Shown: one piece after another, positions 1 through 9,331 of the stretch
Position numbering within the stretch: the first letter of the stretch is position 1
How the letters are laid out: each line of letters opens with the position of its first letter
IMG/VR virus record: IMGVR_UViG_3300021478_000063
Coordinates: 1-42,661 of that record
Strand: one strand, 5' to 3'
Source of the DNA: a virus
DNA: 42,661 bases
Translations under genes and position numbers: made by a program
The notes under the pieces: generated by a model
The model's input: only the letters and a program-made list of their open reading frames with translations
What the model was told of the DNA's origin: nothing
The model's database searches: none

Positions 1-127
1 GAACATTCCCGTTTGGTAAATCATTCTCCACTGGTATTGCCTATGCCATCACGAAATTACAGGCAGATAGTGACACTACCGCGGTTGTGGCGGGAGACGT
101 TACTGGTGCAATTGACTGGAAGTAGGG
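1..127. repeat. Terminal direct repeat (circular overlap), left copy
   Basis: These bases are identical to 42535-42661. An exact 127-bp end overlap is what a circular contig leaves when an assembler with an odd k-mer such as 127 opens it at an arbitrary point. It lies inside a coding sequence, which argues against a physical terminal repeat or cos site, although a short terminal redundancy cannot be excluded from sequence alone. Confidence 0.95.
3..125 (+). CDS. 3' end of the secreted protein that wraps from the window end
   Basis: This is an open frame without a start that ends in TAG at 123-125. It is the last 40 codons of the gene at 41934-42659, repeated here because the contig is circular. 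See that entry for the full protein. It is followed after 12 bases by the first large beta-helix gene. Confidence 0.9.
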   Translation, partial: TFPFGKSFSTGIAYAITKLQADSDTTAVVAGDVTGAIDWK

Positions 128-137
128 TTTCCAGATC

Positions 138-2864
138 ATGTCTTATGATGCCAATGGTTGGACCGTTTTAACTCCAAACGGCGCGCCACAGGACGGCTAT
201 CGGACAGGACCGCCCGCCAGCGGCAGTACGATGGTGCTGTACGCCAGCAGCTCAACCGGGAAAGACCCCAGCGATCCTGGTTTTGTCGCTGCCACGCAGG
301 GCTCCATAGCAACGCCGTATCGGACACCGACTGCTGCCTTGAGTGTAATGCGTGATCTCCAGCCGGATTGGTTGTTATTGAAAAAGGGAGATATATGGGC
401 CCCTGCTAACTATCAAATTTTCACCAGTGGCTTGTCACCAACCGAGCCAATGGTGATCAGCTGTTATGATCCGTCGCAGTCGATGGTGGCCAATCCCTAC
501 ATTACTGCGTCTACTATTTCCGGACTGACGATTACTGGATCAAGTGCGCCTTACACGGTTCAAGTCACCACGAGTTCGCCTCATCTCTTGACCAATGCCC
601 TTGTTTATTACATCTCAATTCGTGGCGCGACACCCTTTGTTGCTGTCGATCAGACCAATTTCCGCGCGACTGGTTATGACGGAGATTGGGAGTGTACTGT
701 CACTGGAGCATCAACATTCACTTATCAGATCAACGTCAATCCCGGGACTCCAGGGTTTTCCTCTGCGACTTGGCAATTAGCGCGGCCATTTCTTAAAGTT
801 CAAGCTCAGTGGCAGAATTCCGTTGGTGCCGGATTTGAAACGGTCATTACAAGTGATCCCCTGCCAGGAAATAATATAATCTTCTATGGCCTGGATTTTT
901 ATGCTTATACAAAAGATCCCCTTTCGCCAGACTATGGTGGCAGCGCCCATGACGGCGATGGCATTCCTGCATTCATTACTGAGGTTTGCCCAACCTGGAC
1001 AACATTTGAAGATTGCCGAGTAGCGTTTTTTCACAAGGGCATGATTATCGAGACACCCCAGAATTATCTAACAAGCGGCCTTGTCACTATTCATCGCTGT
1101 TCTATAACAGATTCTTTTCCCGGTCCGACCGGCGAACAGGGCATCGCGGGTGTTCTGACGGGGCGGATAAATCAAGTCTTTACTGAAAACACCTTCGATC
1201 ATAATGGCTGGAACAATATTGTAACTCCGCTCGGTCCTGCCCCAGGGTGTGGCTCCAGTATTCTGGCGGCAGGTTTTATGCCATCCGGGGCACAAAGCGG
1301 AATATTTAGCGGTTCAATGGTTAGTATTGCCAACTTCACTGGGAATCTTTTTTCCAATACCGGAGGAAACGAGGTCATTGGCTGTAGCGCCGTGCTAAAC
1401 AACAATTTGTTTTTTACTTCTCCAGCCTCCCTGGTCGTGAACAATCCGTTAGAGTCTGGATCATTTATCACCAACAATGTTTGTTTGACAAACTACGCTG
1501 GGGCTGCTGCTTATGGTCAGGGTCTAACGTCTGCCGGAACTAATTTTGACACCAACGACAATTGTGTCGCCGGGCCGAGTATGTTTTTTACCAACATTTT
1601 GGCTAATGCGAATGTTAATTCTGTTATAGGGTTTCTCGTCGGCACTGGCGCGATTGACAATGTTTTCCATAGCAATATTGTATTCAACTGGAATCAACAA
1701 GTGCCGGCCAATGTCATTGATGATACAGGCACTGGAACTATAAAGCTCAACAACTTTTTCGATTCACTCGGCGCCAACAGCGGACATTTTTCTGTAGATG
1801 GCAACGGTAATGCCACATCAATACCAAGTGGTGGCACATCCATTACGCCTTGGCCTAATCCGACTTATGCTGTTGAAAATTATGACTCGAATGTTCTTGG
1901 CGGCCCCGGAACGCAAGCGCACTTTCTGGCGCGGGTGCGGCTGCAAAATAAGAATAGCTGGAATACGGCGCTGCTCCCGGTAGCAGTTAACAACTATATT
2001 CGTAACACTGGATTTGGCCTTGCGACAACCGTACCGACCGTCACTGGCATCTCTCCCACTAGCGGCTCTATTGCTGGCGGGACCAGCGTCACGATTACCG
2101 GAACCAATCTGACTGCTGCAACGGCAGTATATTTTGGGACGACGGCAGCATCGTTTATCGTCAATTCAGGGACGCAAATTACTGCAACTTCGCCTGCTTC
2201 CATCGGCGGTCCATTTGATATCAGAGTGGTAACGCCCCAAGGCACTAGTGCCATTAGTGCTGCCGATGTATTCACATACAACGGTGCAACGCCGACTGTT
2301 ACCAGCGTTGTACCTGCTACCGGCACCTACCAAGGTTTCCAGTGGGTAAAGATTCTCGGCACCGATCTTTTCGGCGCAACTGCGGTGCAAATCGGAGCGC
2401 AACAGGCATTGGCATTTCAGAGTATTTCAGACACTCAGGTCAACTTTGTAACTCCGGCAGTAGCTTTAGGCACAGGCACTGTTGACTCCACGGTGACGAC
2501 TCCTAGCGGCACCAGTGGCACTGGTTCCGCCGACCACTTTACATATGTCGATCAGGTGATCCCGGACGTTACTGTCCTGTCCCCAACGGGTGGTCCTGTC
2601 GGCACAACGATAAACATCGGCGGTGTGGGTTTCACTAATGCGACATTGATCAATTTTACTGGGGCTGGTCCTGCTGTCACATGGACCGTTCTCTCCGACA
2701 TTTCGGCGACAGCAGTCGCTATTGCGCCGCTCCAGTTTTCCAATGGTTACTATGTGACGGTAATAACTCCCGCTGGTTCCAGTACGGCCCATCTTGGTGT
2801 AAATAATTTTACTGTGACTTCAAGCCCTGCCGAGGTGCCACTGCGATTCGGGATGCATAGGTAA
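138..2864 (+). CDS. Large beta-helix tail/surface protein with three C-terminal IPT/TIG domains
   Basis: 908 aa. Residues about 1-620 are rich in short beta-strands with N, G, S and T turns and segments such as FTENTFDHNGWNN, as in right-handed parallel beta-helix proteins. Residues about 631-890 hold three tandem IPT/TIG (Ig-like) domains: the first begins PTVTGISPTSGSIAGGTSVT, the second near 713 with PTVTSVVPATG, the third near 806 with PDVTVLSPTGGPVG. The N-terminus (DANGWTVLTP, then PDWLLLKKGDIW) and a later NNYIRNTGFG motif near 620 match the next gene, so the two are paralogues. This copy has no signal peptide, unlike the paralogue. A weak AGGG lies upstream of the ATG. Likely role: receptor-binding or carbohydrate-contacting tail appendage. 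Enzymatic activity is not evident. Confidence 0.75.
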   Translation: MSYDANGWTVLTPNGAPQDGYRTGPPASGSTMVLYASSSTGKDPSDPGFVAATQGSIATPYRTPTAALSVMRDLQPDWLLLKKGDIWAPANYQIFTSGLSPTEPMVISCYDPSQSMVANPYITASTISGLTITGSSAPYTVQVTTSSPHLLTNALVYYISIRGATPFVAVDQTNFRATGYDGDWECTVTGASTFTYQINVNPGTPGFSSATWQLARPFLKVQAQWQNSVGAGFETVITSDPLPGNNIIFYGLDFYAYTKDPLSPDYGGSAHDGDGIPAFITEVCPTWTTFEDCRVAFFHKGMIIETPQNYLTSGLVTIHRCSITDSFPGPTGEQGIAGVLTGRINQVFTENTFDHNGWNNIVTPLGPAPGCGSSILAAGFMPSGAQSGIFSGSMVSIANFTGNLFSNTGGNEVIGCSAVLNNNLFFTSPASLVVNNPLESGSFITNNVCLTNYAGAAAYGQGLTSAGTNFDTNDNCVAGPSMFFTNILANANVNSVIGFLVGTGAIDNVFHSNIVFNWNQQVPANVIDDTGTGTIKLNNFFDSLGANSGHFSVDGNGNATSIPSGGTSITPWPNPTYAVENYDSNVLGGPGTQAHFLARVRLQNKNSWNTALLPVAVNNYIRNTGFGLATTVPTVTGISPTSGSIAGGTSVTITGTNLTAATAVYFGTTAASFIVNSGTQITATSPASIGGPFDIRVVTPQGTSAISAADVFTYNGATPTVTSVVPATGTYQGFQWVKILGTDLFGATAVQIGAQQALAFQSISDTQVNFVTPAVALGTGTVDSTVTTPSGTSGTGSADHFTYVDQVIPDVTVLSPTGGPVGTTINIGGVGFTNATLINFTGAGPAVTWTVLSDISATAVAIAPLQFSNGYYVTVITPAGSSTAHLGVNNFTVTSSPAEVPLRFGMHR

Positions 2865-2866
2865 CT

Positions 2867-5800
2867 ATGAAAAAGATTCTCAGCCTTCTTACTGTTCTCG
2901 TAATGGGCCTTGTGAGTGCGGGCCCGGCGATATCATGGACACACGGCAATGCGGGCGGACCTCCACCGACCTGCGTCACACTTCCCAGTGTGTCATGCGA
3001 TTCTAATGGCTGGACTGTTCTGACGCCAGTCGCGGGTTATTGCGCGGGCCAGTCAGGTTCTAGCCCGGCATGTAATCCAGCCGCTGGTGTTACGCGCATC
3101 ATCTATGTATCGAATACTGCGTCTGGCAATACTGACAGTGCAGCGTGTGGGACTATCGCCGTACCATGTACTTCACCGTCCTATGGTGCTGCGATCTTGC
3201 GCGATGGATCTCCTGACTGGTTGCTGATGAAATGCGGTGATGTCTGGGTCCATGATGCTCCTGGTCTTATCAACAAGTCTGGACTCAATGCCAGCAATCC
3301 GATGATTTTTTCATCGTATGATCCCGGCGCCACGCAAACACCTCCGCTTCCCGATCCGTATTCTTGCAGTGCAAGGCCGCAATTCAATATGACTCCCAGC
3401 GATCCATTTGCCCTCGGTTCGTTCACTGGCAGTTATCTGGCTTATGTTGGTCTGAGTCTCTATGCATATACACGTGATCCGGCAAATGGCAGTTTCAGTG
3501 CAACTGACAGTCAGGCAGTGATCAGCGGCCTTGGTAATATCGCTGCGACAGCTAATTCGATCTTGGTCGAAGATTATCACGAATCATTCGTCACTGATGC
3601 CATGAGTTTTACTGGAGAAAATTATCCGCCGCTCGCAACTAATCTCTATGTTCGTCGCAATGAGATACTTAGTGCCTATGCTGAAAGCCAAAACGAGCCA
3701 GCGACCAGTGGAATTTTGATGGGTCCGGTAGCTGGAGATTTGAATTTCTATGAGAATGTCATTGACCATAATGGCTGGAATTTCGGCAGTCCAAATTCCC
3801 ATACAGTCATTACTTGGGCTCCGACATATGGCTTCAAGCATAATATTTATTTTTCTGGTGGAGGTAACAACGGCAATCTGGTAACTGGCACCACGCCGAC
3901 TTTTGTCGGAAATGTTCTGGGCAATGAGCCCTCGGCACCAGCGTTCCGTTATGCCATGTTCGGAACGCAGAATCTGTGCATACTCGACCCATTTTGCGCG
4001 ACGAGCAATAGTACTGTTCCGGGAGTCACCAATACGTTCAACAATAACGTTGCACTGCAAAGTCAATTCTCTAGCGGCGACTCAACAATGGGATTGCAGA
4101 TCGTCAGTCGTTACATCAATGAGAACCTTGCACAGAGCCCTACGAATATCTTCAACAACATTCTCTCTGGTGGAGTGGGTGATCCTAACGGCGATGGTTT
4201 TCAGTTTGGCACTGGCAGCAGCAACAATACTCTGCTGGGAAACATCATCTACAACTGGTCCTTCGGCACACCAGCGAATGCCATTTCTGATGCTTCGGCC
4301 TGCTTGGTGACGTCTCCATCCCCGACCGAGTGTCCGATCTATAGCTCCACAGGGTTCGCAAACATCACTAATGGCGGCACGAACTATGTCGATAGGTCAG
4401 TAACGATAACTTCTGCCGCCGCATCTACTGATGGGCAGAACTATATTGTTGCTACTGTTTCGCCAAATACCACGGGTATCGCGAACCTTAGCACCGTAAT
4501 GTATAAGGTTGGTTCTGGTCCGCTGCTCGGCCCGTACCAGGTAGATGTCACAGATAGCACTCATATTATCATTTATCAGACTACGTTCACTGGTTCATTC
4601 ACCGGAACGCTTTATTATGGCTGGTATAACGTGCCGCTATCTTGCATTTCTTGTGCGGCCGGCGGCAGTGCCACTGGCGCACAGGCCGATCTGATCTCCG
4701 CAGGCGGCGTAATCGTTGCGGCGTGGTTGCTCGGGACTGACAATCAGTGGTGTTGCGAGGTTCAGAATAGCGGCGGTACTGGCTATTCAGTTGGCGATAC
4801 GCTCAATGCACCTCCAGGGACGGCTCTTTCATCTCAAGGCAATCTCGTCACCACAGGGGGATTTAGCTGGAACGGTTCAGCCAATACTGGCAGCGGAATG
4901 GTCATCACCATCCCCTCTGGAGGGTTGGCTATCAATACAATAGCGCCGACTGGCTGCAATCTGACGCTTGATAATGCCGTTGATGCTGCTGGAGCGAATA
5001 CTTGCTCTTACACTGATCCAAATCGTTCGGCGGGGAGCTATTACGCGACAGGAGGCAGTGGTGCCTGGACGCCGACGGCCAATGCAACGTTTACTGGTGT
5101 TGTCTCCAGCGGCGTACTGACGGTCAGCGGTTGGAGCGGCAATCCATTGCATGTTGGCGATGCCGTCACCTGGACAACACCAACGCAGACTAAGCAGGAC
5201 TACATTAAATATACATCTGGCGGCACTATCGCCAGCATCGGAAACTTGACAGCCGTTGCCTGCTCGACATTCCCATCCGGCTGTAGTTCCAATGTATTCA
5301 GCGGCGTTGCACTGGTCTGTGACCCATGTACTAGCGGCGGCAATGGGGCTACTGCGAATATCACGGTCGATAACAGCAAAGTAAGTGGCATCCAGCTTAC
5401 CAATGGGGGTGCCAGCTACACGACCAGCGACATACTTACAGTTGCCTCGACGGATATCGGCGGTGCCGGCGGGGGTAACTCCAATTTCACAATCCCCGTG
5501 TCGGGAGTGGGAGGGGGCAATACTATCTCCACGTTCGGAACTCCCACGGTTGCTACGTGTTCAGCCTCCCCGGCTGGATGCACCACCAACAACACTCATA
5601 CCTACAATGGCGTGCCATTGTGCGGCGGCATAGTGTGCCTCTCTAATAATGCTACGGCGAATGTGACGGTTACTGCTGGCACAGTGTCTGCCGTTACTCT
5701 TGTCAGCGGGGGCAGCAATTATGTACTCAACGATCTATTATCTACTCCTACATATGACCGAAATGTTGGAGTAACTATCGGTGGTTTGCTTAATGCCCCT

Positions 5801-6121
5801 GTTAATGGTGGACTAACCACCGGCCTGACGAATTTTACCGTACAGGCACTGACCTTCACTGCTGGCGGTAGCGGATGCGGCGGCACTTGTACTGGCTCGG
5901 GCGGCAATGGTACCTACGGCCTAACTGGTATTAACCAAACTATATGCAGCCCCGCTACTTGCGCGATGTCTAGCTATTCAGGGCAACAGTTGATTAATCT
6001 CCAGCGCAATCAAAGCAAGGCAACGTGGGGATCAAATAACCCGTTGTCGGCCTGCAATGTCAACAACTACATCCGGCAGGGGTTTGGCGTTGCCGCAATG
6101 ACTTGTCCCGCTGGCGGCTGA
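2867..6121 (+). CDS. Giant beta-helix tail/surface protein with signal peptide (paralogue of upstream gene)
   Basis: 1084 aa, starting 2 bases after the upstream stop. It opens with a signal peptide (MKKILSLLTVLVMGLVSAG), then AISWTHGNAGG, then CDSNGWTVLTP and PDWLLMKCGDVW, which match the start of the previous gene. A beta-helix-like region spans about 150-480. Residues about 500-960 contain at least four GxGY-type repeats (NGGTNY near 500, SGGTGY near 635, NGGASY near 844, SGGSNY near 945). The same module occurs in three head/tail proteins at 27.3-32.4 kb. The C-terminal NNYIRQGFG matches the NNYIRNTGFG of the paralogue, but the TIG domains are absent. Many cysteines fit a periplasmic or extracellular location. 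Probably an extracellular or tail-associated adhesin; function not proven. Confidence 0.72.
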   Translation: MKKILSLLTVLVMGLVSAGPAISWTHGNAGGPPPTCVTLPSVSCDSNGWTVLTPVAGYCAGQSGSSPACNPAAGVTRIIYVSNTASGNTDSAACGTIAVPCTSPSYGAAILRDGSPDWLLMKCGDVWVHDAPGLINKSGLNASNPMIFSSYDPGATQTPPLPDPYSCSARPQFNMTPSDPFALGSFTGSYLAYVGLSLYAYTRDPANGSFSATDSQAVISGLGNIAATANSILVEDYHESFVTDAMSFTGENYPPLATNLYVRRNEILSAYAESQNEPATSGILMGPVAGDLNFYENVIDHNGWNFGSPNSHTVITWAPTYGFKHNIYFSGGGNNGNLVTGTTPTFVGNVLGNEPSAPAFRYAMFGTQNLCILDPFCATSNSTVPGVTNTFNNNVALQSQFSSGDSTMGLQIVSRYINENLAQSPTNIFNNILSGGVGDPNGDGFQFGTGSSNNTLLGNIIYNWSFGTPANAISDASACLVTSPSPTECPIYSSTGFANITNGGTNYVDRSVTITSAAASTDGQNYIVATVSPNTTGIANLSTVMYKVGSGPLLGPYQVDVTDSTHIIIYQTTFTGSFTGTLYYGWYNVPLSCISCAAGGSATGAQADLISAGGVIVAAWLLGTDNQWCCEVQNSGGTGYSVGDTLNAPPGTALSSQGNLVTTGGFSWNGSANTGSGMVITIPSGGLAINTIAPTGCNLTLDNAVDAAGANTCSYTDPNRSAGSYYATGGSGAWTPTANATFTGVVSSGVLTVSGWSGNPLHVGDAVTWTTPTQTKQDYIKYTSGGTIASIGNLTAVACSTFPSGCSSNVFSGVALVCDPCTSGGNGATANITVDNSKVSGIQLTNGGASYTTSDILTVASTDIGGAGGGNSNFTIPVSGVGGGNTISTFGTPTVATCSASPAGCTTNNTHTYNGVPLCGGIVCLSNNATANVTVTAGTVSAVTLVSGGSNYVLNDLLSTPTYDRNVGVTIGGLLNAPVNGGLTTGLTNFTVQALTFTAGGSGCGGTCTGSGGNGTYGLTGINQTICSPATCAMSSYSGQQLINLQRNQSKATWGSNNPLSACNVNNYIRQGFGVAAMTCPAGG

Positions 6122-6170
6122 TGGCCCAAACCCTAGTATGCCATTGCCTTAACCCCACCCCACGGGTAGA

Positions 6171-6497
6171 TTGACCGTCATGGGCACCGGCAGCACCACA
6201 TATCCAAGTCCGAACGCACTAACCACAGTTACCGTGAGTAATACCAGCGTGGCAGTGGCGACGATCAATTTGCAGCGGGCTGGGTTGTATGTGTTCAACC
6301 CCTCGGCCACCATCACGCTATGGGTATCACCTTTAGGCACGGCCGCAGCGACCAATGGAGCTGGTTCCATTGCCATTCAGCCACTACAGGGGGTGATGTT
6401 TGGGCCCCCCAACACGCCCGCTTGGACCAACGGCATGAACGCCGTAGCTTCCAGTGGGGGCAGCAACGTCATCGTAATTCTCGAATACTACCAATAG
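6171..6497 (+). CDS. Small beta-rich phage protein, probable tail/virion accessory
   Basis: 108 aa from a TTG at 6171; an ATG at 6180 would give 105 aa and neither has a convincing ribosome site. The sequence alternates hydrophobic strands and turns (VSNTSVAVATINLQRAGLYV, then FNPSATITLWVSP) and ends in a hydrophobic strand (VIVILEYYQ), suggesting a single compact beta-sandwich. The NPSATITLWV element resembles the NPNRTTLWIQN element of the secreted protein at 39506-39904 and the IRICNVG element of 37723-38124, so all three may share a fold. It sits between two spike-type genes. Function unknown. Confidence 0.65.
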   Translation: MTVMGTGSTTYPSPNALTTVTVSNTSVAVATINLQRAGLYVFNPSATITLWVSPLGTAAATNGAGSIAIQPLQGVMFGPPNTPAWTNGMNAVASSGGSNVIVILEYYQ

Positions 6498-6506
6498 AAG
6501 TTTGTA

Positions 6507-8384
6507 ATGCGCCGGAACCTAATCCACTGCCTACTATTCGGGTTTCTTGCAATTCTATGGCCCGCCGTTGCACAAGCGCAATCCGCAGTGTCGGTGATCG
6601 GACCAGTTACCGCGGGACACTGCACCTCGTTCTTTTCCCAGACCCAACTCCAGGATGCCGGCATCACCTGTAGCGGCGGTGGCGGCGGATCAGTGCCGGG
6701 AGTTTATCCGGCGGTGATTTGCGATGGGGTGACCAACAACTATGCCATAATCGCCGCCGCAGTTGTGACTGCCAATGCCAACGGTGCCGACATCGTTTTT
6801 CCTCCCGGTCCTTGCGTAATCGACATGACCGGACAACCAACGATGTCGCTCAATGGTGGACTGATTGGTGCTGGTGAGAGCACATTCCAGCCGCCGAATA
6901 CGCCGAATTATCTCGGCACTGTATTTCTGATCAAGGGCACAACAGCCTCACCGTTTACTGTCATCGGCCCGTCGCACATTCGCAATATAGCGTTTGAGTG
7001 GCCGACTCAGACTAATCCGGCATCTCTGACGGCATTTCCACCGGCTATCGTTATTTTAAATACCGCCCAGGTGGTTATTGATAATATAACGATGATTAAC
7101 GCCTACACCGGTATTCAGATTACCGGCTCATCGGGGTTTGTCTGGATCGAGAACAGCCGTTTCTCAGCTTTCAGCGCGGCAATCCTGGTCGGCACCACCG
7201 CGGCAGAGAATTATTTCATCAATAACGACTTTACTTATGGTTGGGGTTTTGATTTTTACAACAATCTGGGTCAATTGGCGGCATTCCAGGCTGCCATGCA
7301 GGCTACGGCCATAGGCATCTCATTCAATGGAGTTCACGCCGACGCTCAGACCATTACCGGCAATACTTTTGTCGGACTAGGTGTGGGTATTTCAGTTTCT
7401 CACACCGGGGTCGATTCGTTTCTGTGGGGAACTATCAACAGTAATATTTTTGATGGCGCTTTGATTGCTATTTCATTTTCCGGCACCAGCAGACCTAACC
7501 AGATTGCTATTACCGGCAATGATTTCGAGAACTTTGCCGGAGGTGGTGCTCCGGAGATCGCCTTTACGATGTCGAACACCACCGCCAACTATTCAGCGAC
7601 GATCACCGGCAATCATTTTACCTGCAATGTTCTGGGCGGTCATATTGAGATTGTGTCTCCGTCTGGTCAGTCAGGAGACGTTACTATTGCCGGTAACGAC
7701 CTGAATTGTCAGGGCGACACCGCATCATCTGGTGGCCCATATTACTCGATGTTCTTCAACGCGCCTGGACTGAATGCCACAGTCAGCGGCAATGTCATTG
7801 ACGGTTTTGGTAATTCTTTTGCGCGCGGTATAGATGCGGTTGCGGTTGGAACATTGGCGGTCAACGGCAATTCGTTTCTCGCCATGAACGCTGCAATCAG
7901 TCTCACTTCGGTCAATGCGGCAACAATCATAGGAAACACAGCAGCCTCGGTGACCTCGCCGGTTTCTGGCACAGCCAGCACGTTCGTTGAAACCCATAAC
8001 ACTTGGGACACGGCTTACACTGTAGCCCAGGTTCTGGAAGCCAGCCCAGTATCATTGACGAACAATACTCCGCTGACCATAACTTCGATTTTCCTCGGCC
8101 CTGGTGACTATGATGTGTGTGGTAGTCTGGGTATGACCTTTGGTGCCGGCGCTGCGGTGACTCAATTTCGCGGTAGTATTAGTCCCACCACAAATGCCAT
8201 GAATGTCTCAGCACTAGCGACCCTGGTCACACTTAGTCAAACCGGACCTCCCACAGTGGCTTTCCCGGTACCATGTGTCCAAGCCCTGCTGACCAGTTCG
8301 GCAACCTATTATCTTATCGCGCAGTCAGCTTTTTCTGGCGGCACGGCGGCAGGTTTTGGCACTATCTGGGCACGGCGGCACTAA
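6507..8384 (+). CDS. Tailspike-like right-handed beta-helix protein with signal peptide
   Basis: 625 aa. Residues 1-24 look like a Sec signal peptide with an AQA cleavage site (ending WPAVAQAQS). A neck (GPVTAGHCTSFFSQTQLQDA) and a pentaglycine linker follow, then CDGVTNNYAIIAAAVVTANA, a typical start of a Pectate_lyase_3-type beta-helix, where each residue of a list-like region is a rung. Rungs with repeated ITGNxF (ITGNTF, ITGNDF, ITGNHF) run from about 210 to 500. The C-terminal 110 residues form a beta-rich cap (LGPGDYDVCGSLGMTF). Typical of phage tailspikes that bind or cleave surface polysaccharide. The signal peptide is unusual for a tailspike. It lies directly before the lysis genes. 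Confidence 0.8.
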   Translation: MRRNLIHCLLFGFLAILWPAVAQAQSAVSVIGPVTAGHCTSFFSQTQLQDAGITCSGGGGGSVPGVYPAVICDGVTNNYAIIAAAVVTANANGADIVFPPGPCVIDMTGQPTMSLNGGLIGAGESTFQPPNTPNYLGTVFLIKGTTASPFTVIGPSHIRNIAFEWPTQTNPASLTAFPPAIVILNTAQVVIDNITMINAYTGIQITGSSGFVWIENSRFSAFSAAILVGTTAAENYFINNDFTYGWGFDFYNNLGQLAAFQAAMQATAIGISFNGVHADAQTITGNTFVGLGVGISVSHTGVDSFLWGTINSNIFDGALIAISFSGTSRPNQIAITGNDFENFAGGGAPEIAFTMSNTTANYSATITGNHFTCNVLGGHIEIVSPSGQSGDVTIAGNDLNCQGDTASSGGPYYSMFFNAPGLNATVSGNVIDGFGNSFARGIDAVAVGTLAVNGNSFLAMNAAISLTSVNAATIIGNTAASVTSPVSGTASTFVETHNTWDTAYTVAQVLEASPVSLTNNTPLTITSIFLGPGDYDVCGSLGMTFGAGAAVTQFRGSISPTTNAMNVSALATLVTLSQTGPPTVAFPVPCVQALLTSSATYYLIAQSAFSGGTAAGFGTIWARRH

Positions 8385-8879
8385 ATGATTCCTCCAATGA
8401 AAACCTCACCAGACGGTCGCAAATTCATCGAAATGGAAGAGGAAAGCGGGGTTGCCAAAACCCACGCCTACAATGACGGTACTGGCACATGGACAATCGG
8501 ATTTGGCCATACATCTGCTGCCGGATTGCCGCGTGTTTATCCCGGCATGGTTATAACCCCAGAACAGGCAGACGCCATACTTGGTAGCGATCTGGCTGCC
8601 GTCGAGGCTGACATCAACCATCACGTCACTGTGCCGCTGCAACCCAACCAGTTCGACATGCTGGGTAGTTTCGATTTCAACACCGGGGCGCTTGACCGTT
8701 CCGGATTGCTGCACCTTGTGAATGCCGGCGTTACCGATCCGGTGAAGATCACCAACGCGTTCTGCGCTTGGCGATATGCAAAAGTTCATGGTGTAGAAAC
8801 ACCGATCCTGCTGAGACGCAGGCAGCGCGAGGCAGCGATCTATCTGCATGGGTATCAGCAGTCAGAGCAAATAGCATAA
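8385..8879 (+). CDS. Endolysin, GH24 lysozyme (T4/P21 type muramidase)
   Basis: 164 aa, cleaving the beta-1,4 bond between MurNAc and GlcNAc in peptidoglycan. It carries the GH24 signature: a glutamate cluster at 18-20, then AYND with Asp31, Thr37 and TIGFGHT (37-43). The Asp-Thr spacing of 6 equals that of T4 lysozyme; the Glu-Asp spacing is two residues longer than in T4, so Glu19 or Glu20 is the likely acid. QPNQFDMLGSFDFNTGA and a terminal LLRRRQREAAIYL are further family hallmarks. There is no signal or anchor segment, so it should need the holin next door to reach the wall. ATG follows the spike stop directly; an in-frame ATG at 8397 is an alternative start. Confidence 0.93.
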   Translation: MIPPMKTSPDGRKFIEMEEESGVAKTHAYNDGTGTWTIGFGHTSAAGLPRVYPGMVITPEQADAILGSDLAAVEADINHHVTVPLQPNQFDMLGSFDFNTGALDRSGLLHLVNAGVTDPVKITNAFCAWRYAKVHGVETPILLRRRQREAAIYLHGYQQSEQIA

Positions 8880-8889
8880 GGAGATTGAT

Positions 8890-9255
8890 ATGCCCCATGT
8901 CGATCCGACAACGCGGTTCTGGATTGGCGTTATTGTCACCGTGGCAATCGGTGTGTCGAGCGGTTCGCTGGTTCTGACCAATGCCGTATCGCCGGCATGG
9001 ATACCCTCTGTGACCGCATGGTGCGGCATCATCTCGTTTGTTGGTTCGGCATTGTTGACAGCTCTTAACGGCATGGGAGCAACCACCCAAAGCCGGTTGG
9101 CAAGTGCGGCGGCAGATCCCTCCGTGAAGGCCATTGTGGCCAGTGCCCCGGAAGCCACAGCAGCTCCCAGCAATAAGGTGGTTTCAAGCATCCAGGCCGC
9201 CCAGGCGGTAACAACCACACCAACCCAACTCGCTGTTGGGCCGGGGACAGCCTAA
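8890..9255 (+). CDS. Probable holin, two transmembrane segments
   Basis: 121 aa, with a strong ribosome site (AAGGAG, 7 bases from ATG) 10 bases after the endolysin. Two hydrophobic segments at about 10-30 and 38-58 are separated by a short turn, followed by a long Ala/Thr/Ser-rich polar tail. Size, topology and position beside the endolysin fit a class II-type holin that permeabilises the inner membrane. No family-specific motif is visible, and the genome has other two-segment membrane proteins (37454-37720 and 19682-19900), so the holin assignment rests on context. Confidence 0.62.
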   Translation: MPHVDPTTRFWIGVIVTVAIGVSSGSLVLTNAVSPAWIPSVTAWCGIISFVGSALLTALNGMGATTQSRLASAAADPSVKAIVASAPEATAAPSNKVVSSIQAAQAVTTTPTQLAVGPGTA

Positions 9256-9331
9256 TTTGGTCAGCAAGTGTTGCCCCAAAGACACAACTAAAAGCGTATG
9301 GGTTTTTCTGTAAACTCACAGGAGGACACCA

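Noticed and set aside
1-127. Physical direct terminal repeats as in T7-type phages
   Set aside because: The repeat lies inside a gene and its length matches a common assembly k-mer, so circular-contig overlap is the simpler explanation.
3584-4066. 160-codon minus-strand open frame inside the giant tail protein
   Set aside because: Antisense to a long coding sequence, no ribosome site, no recognisable domain.
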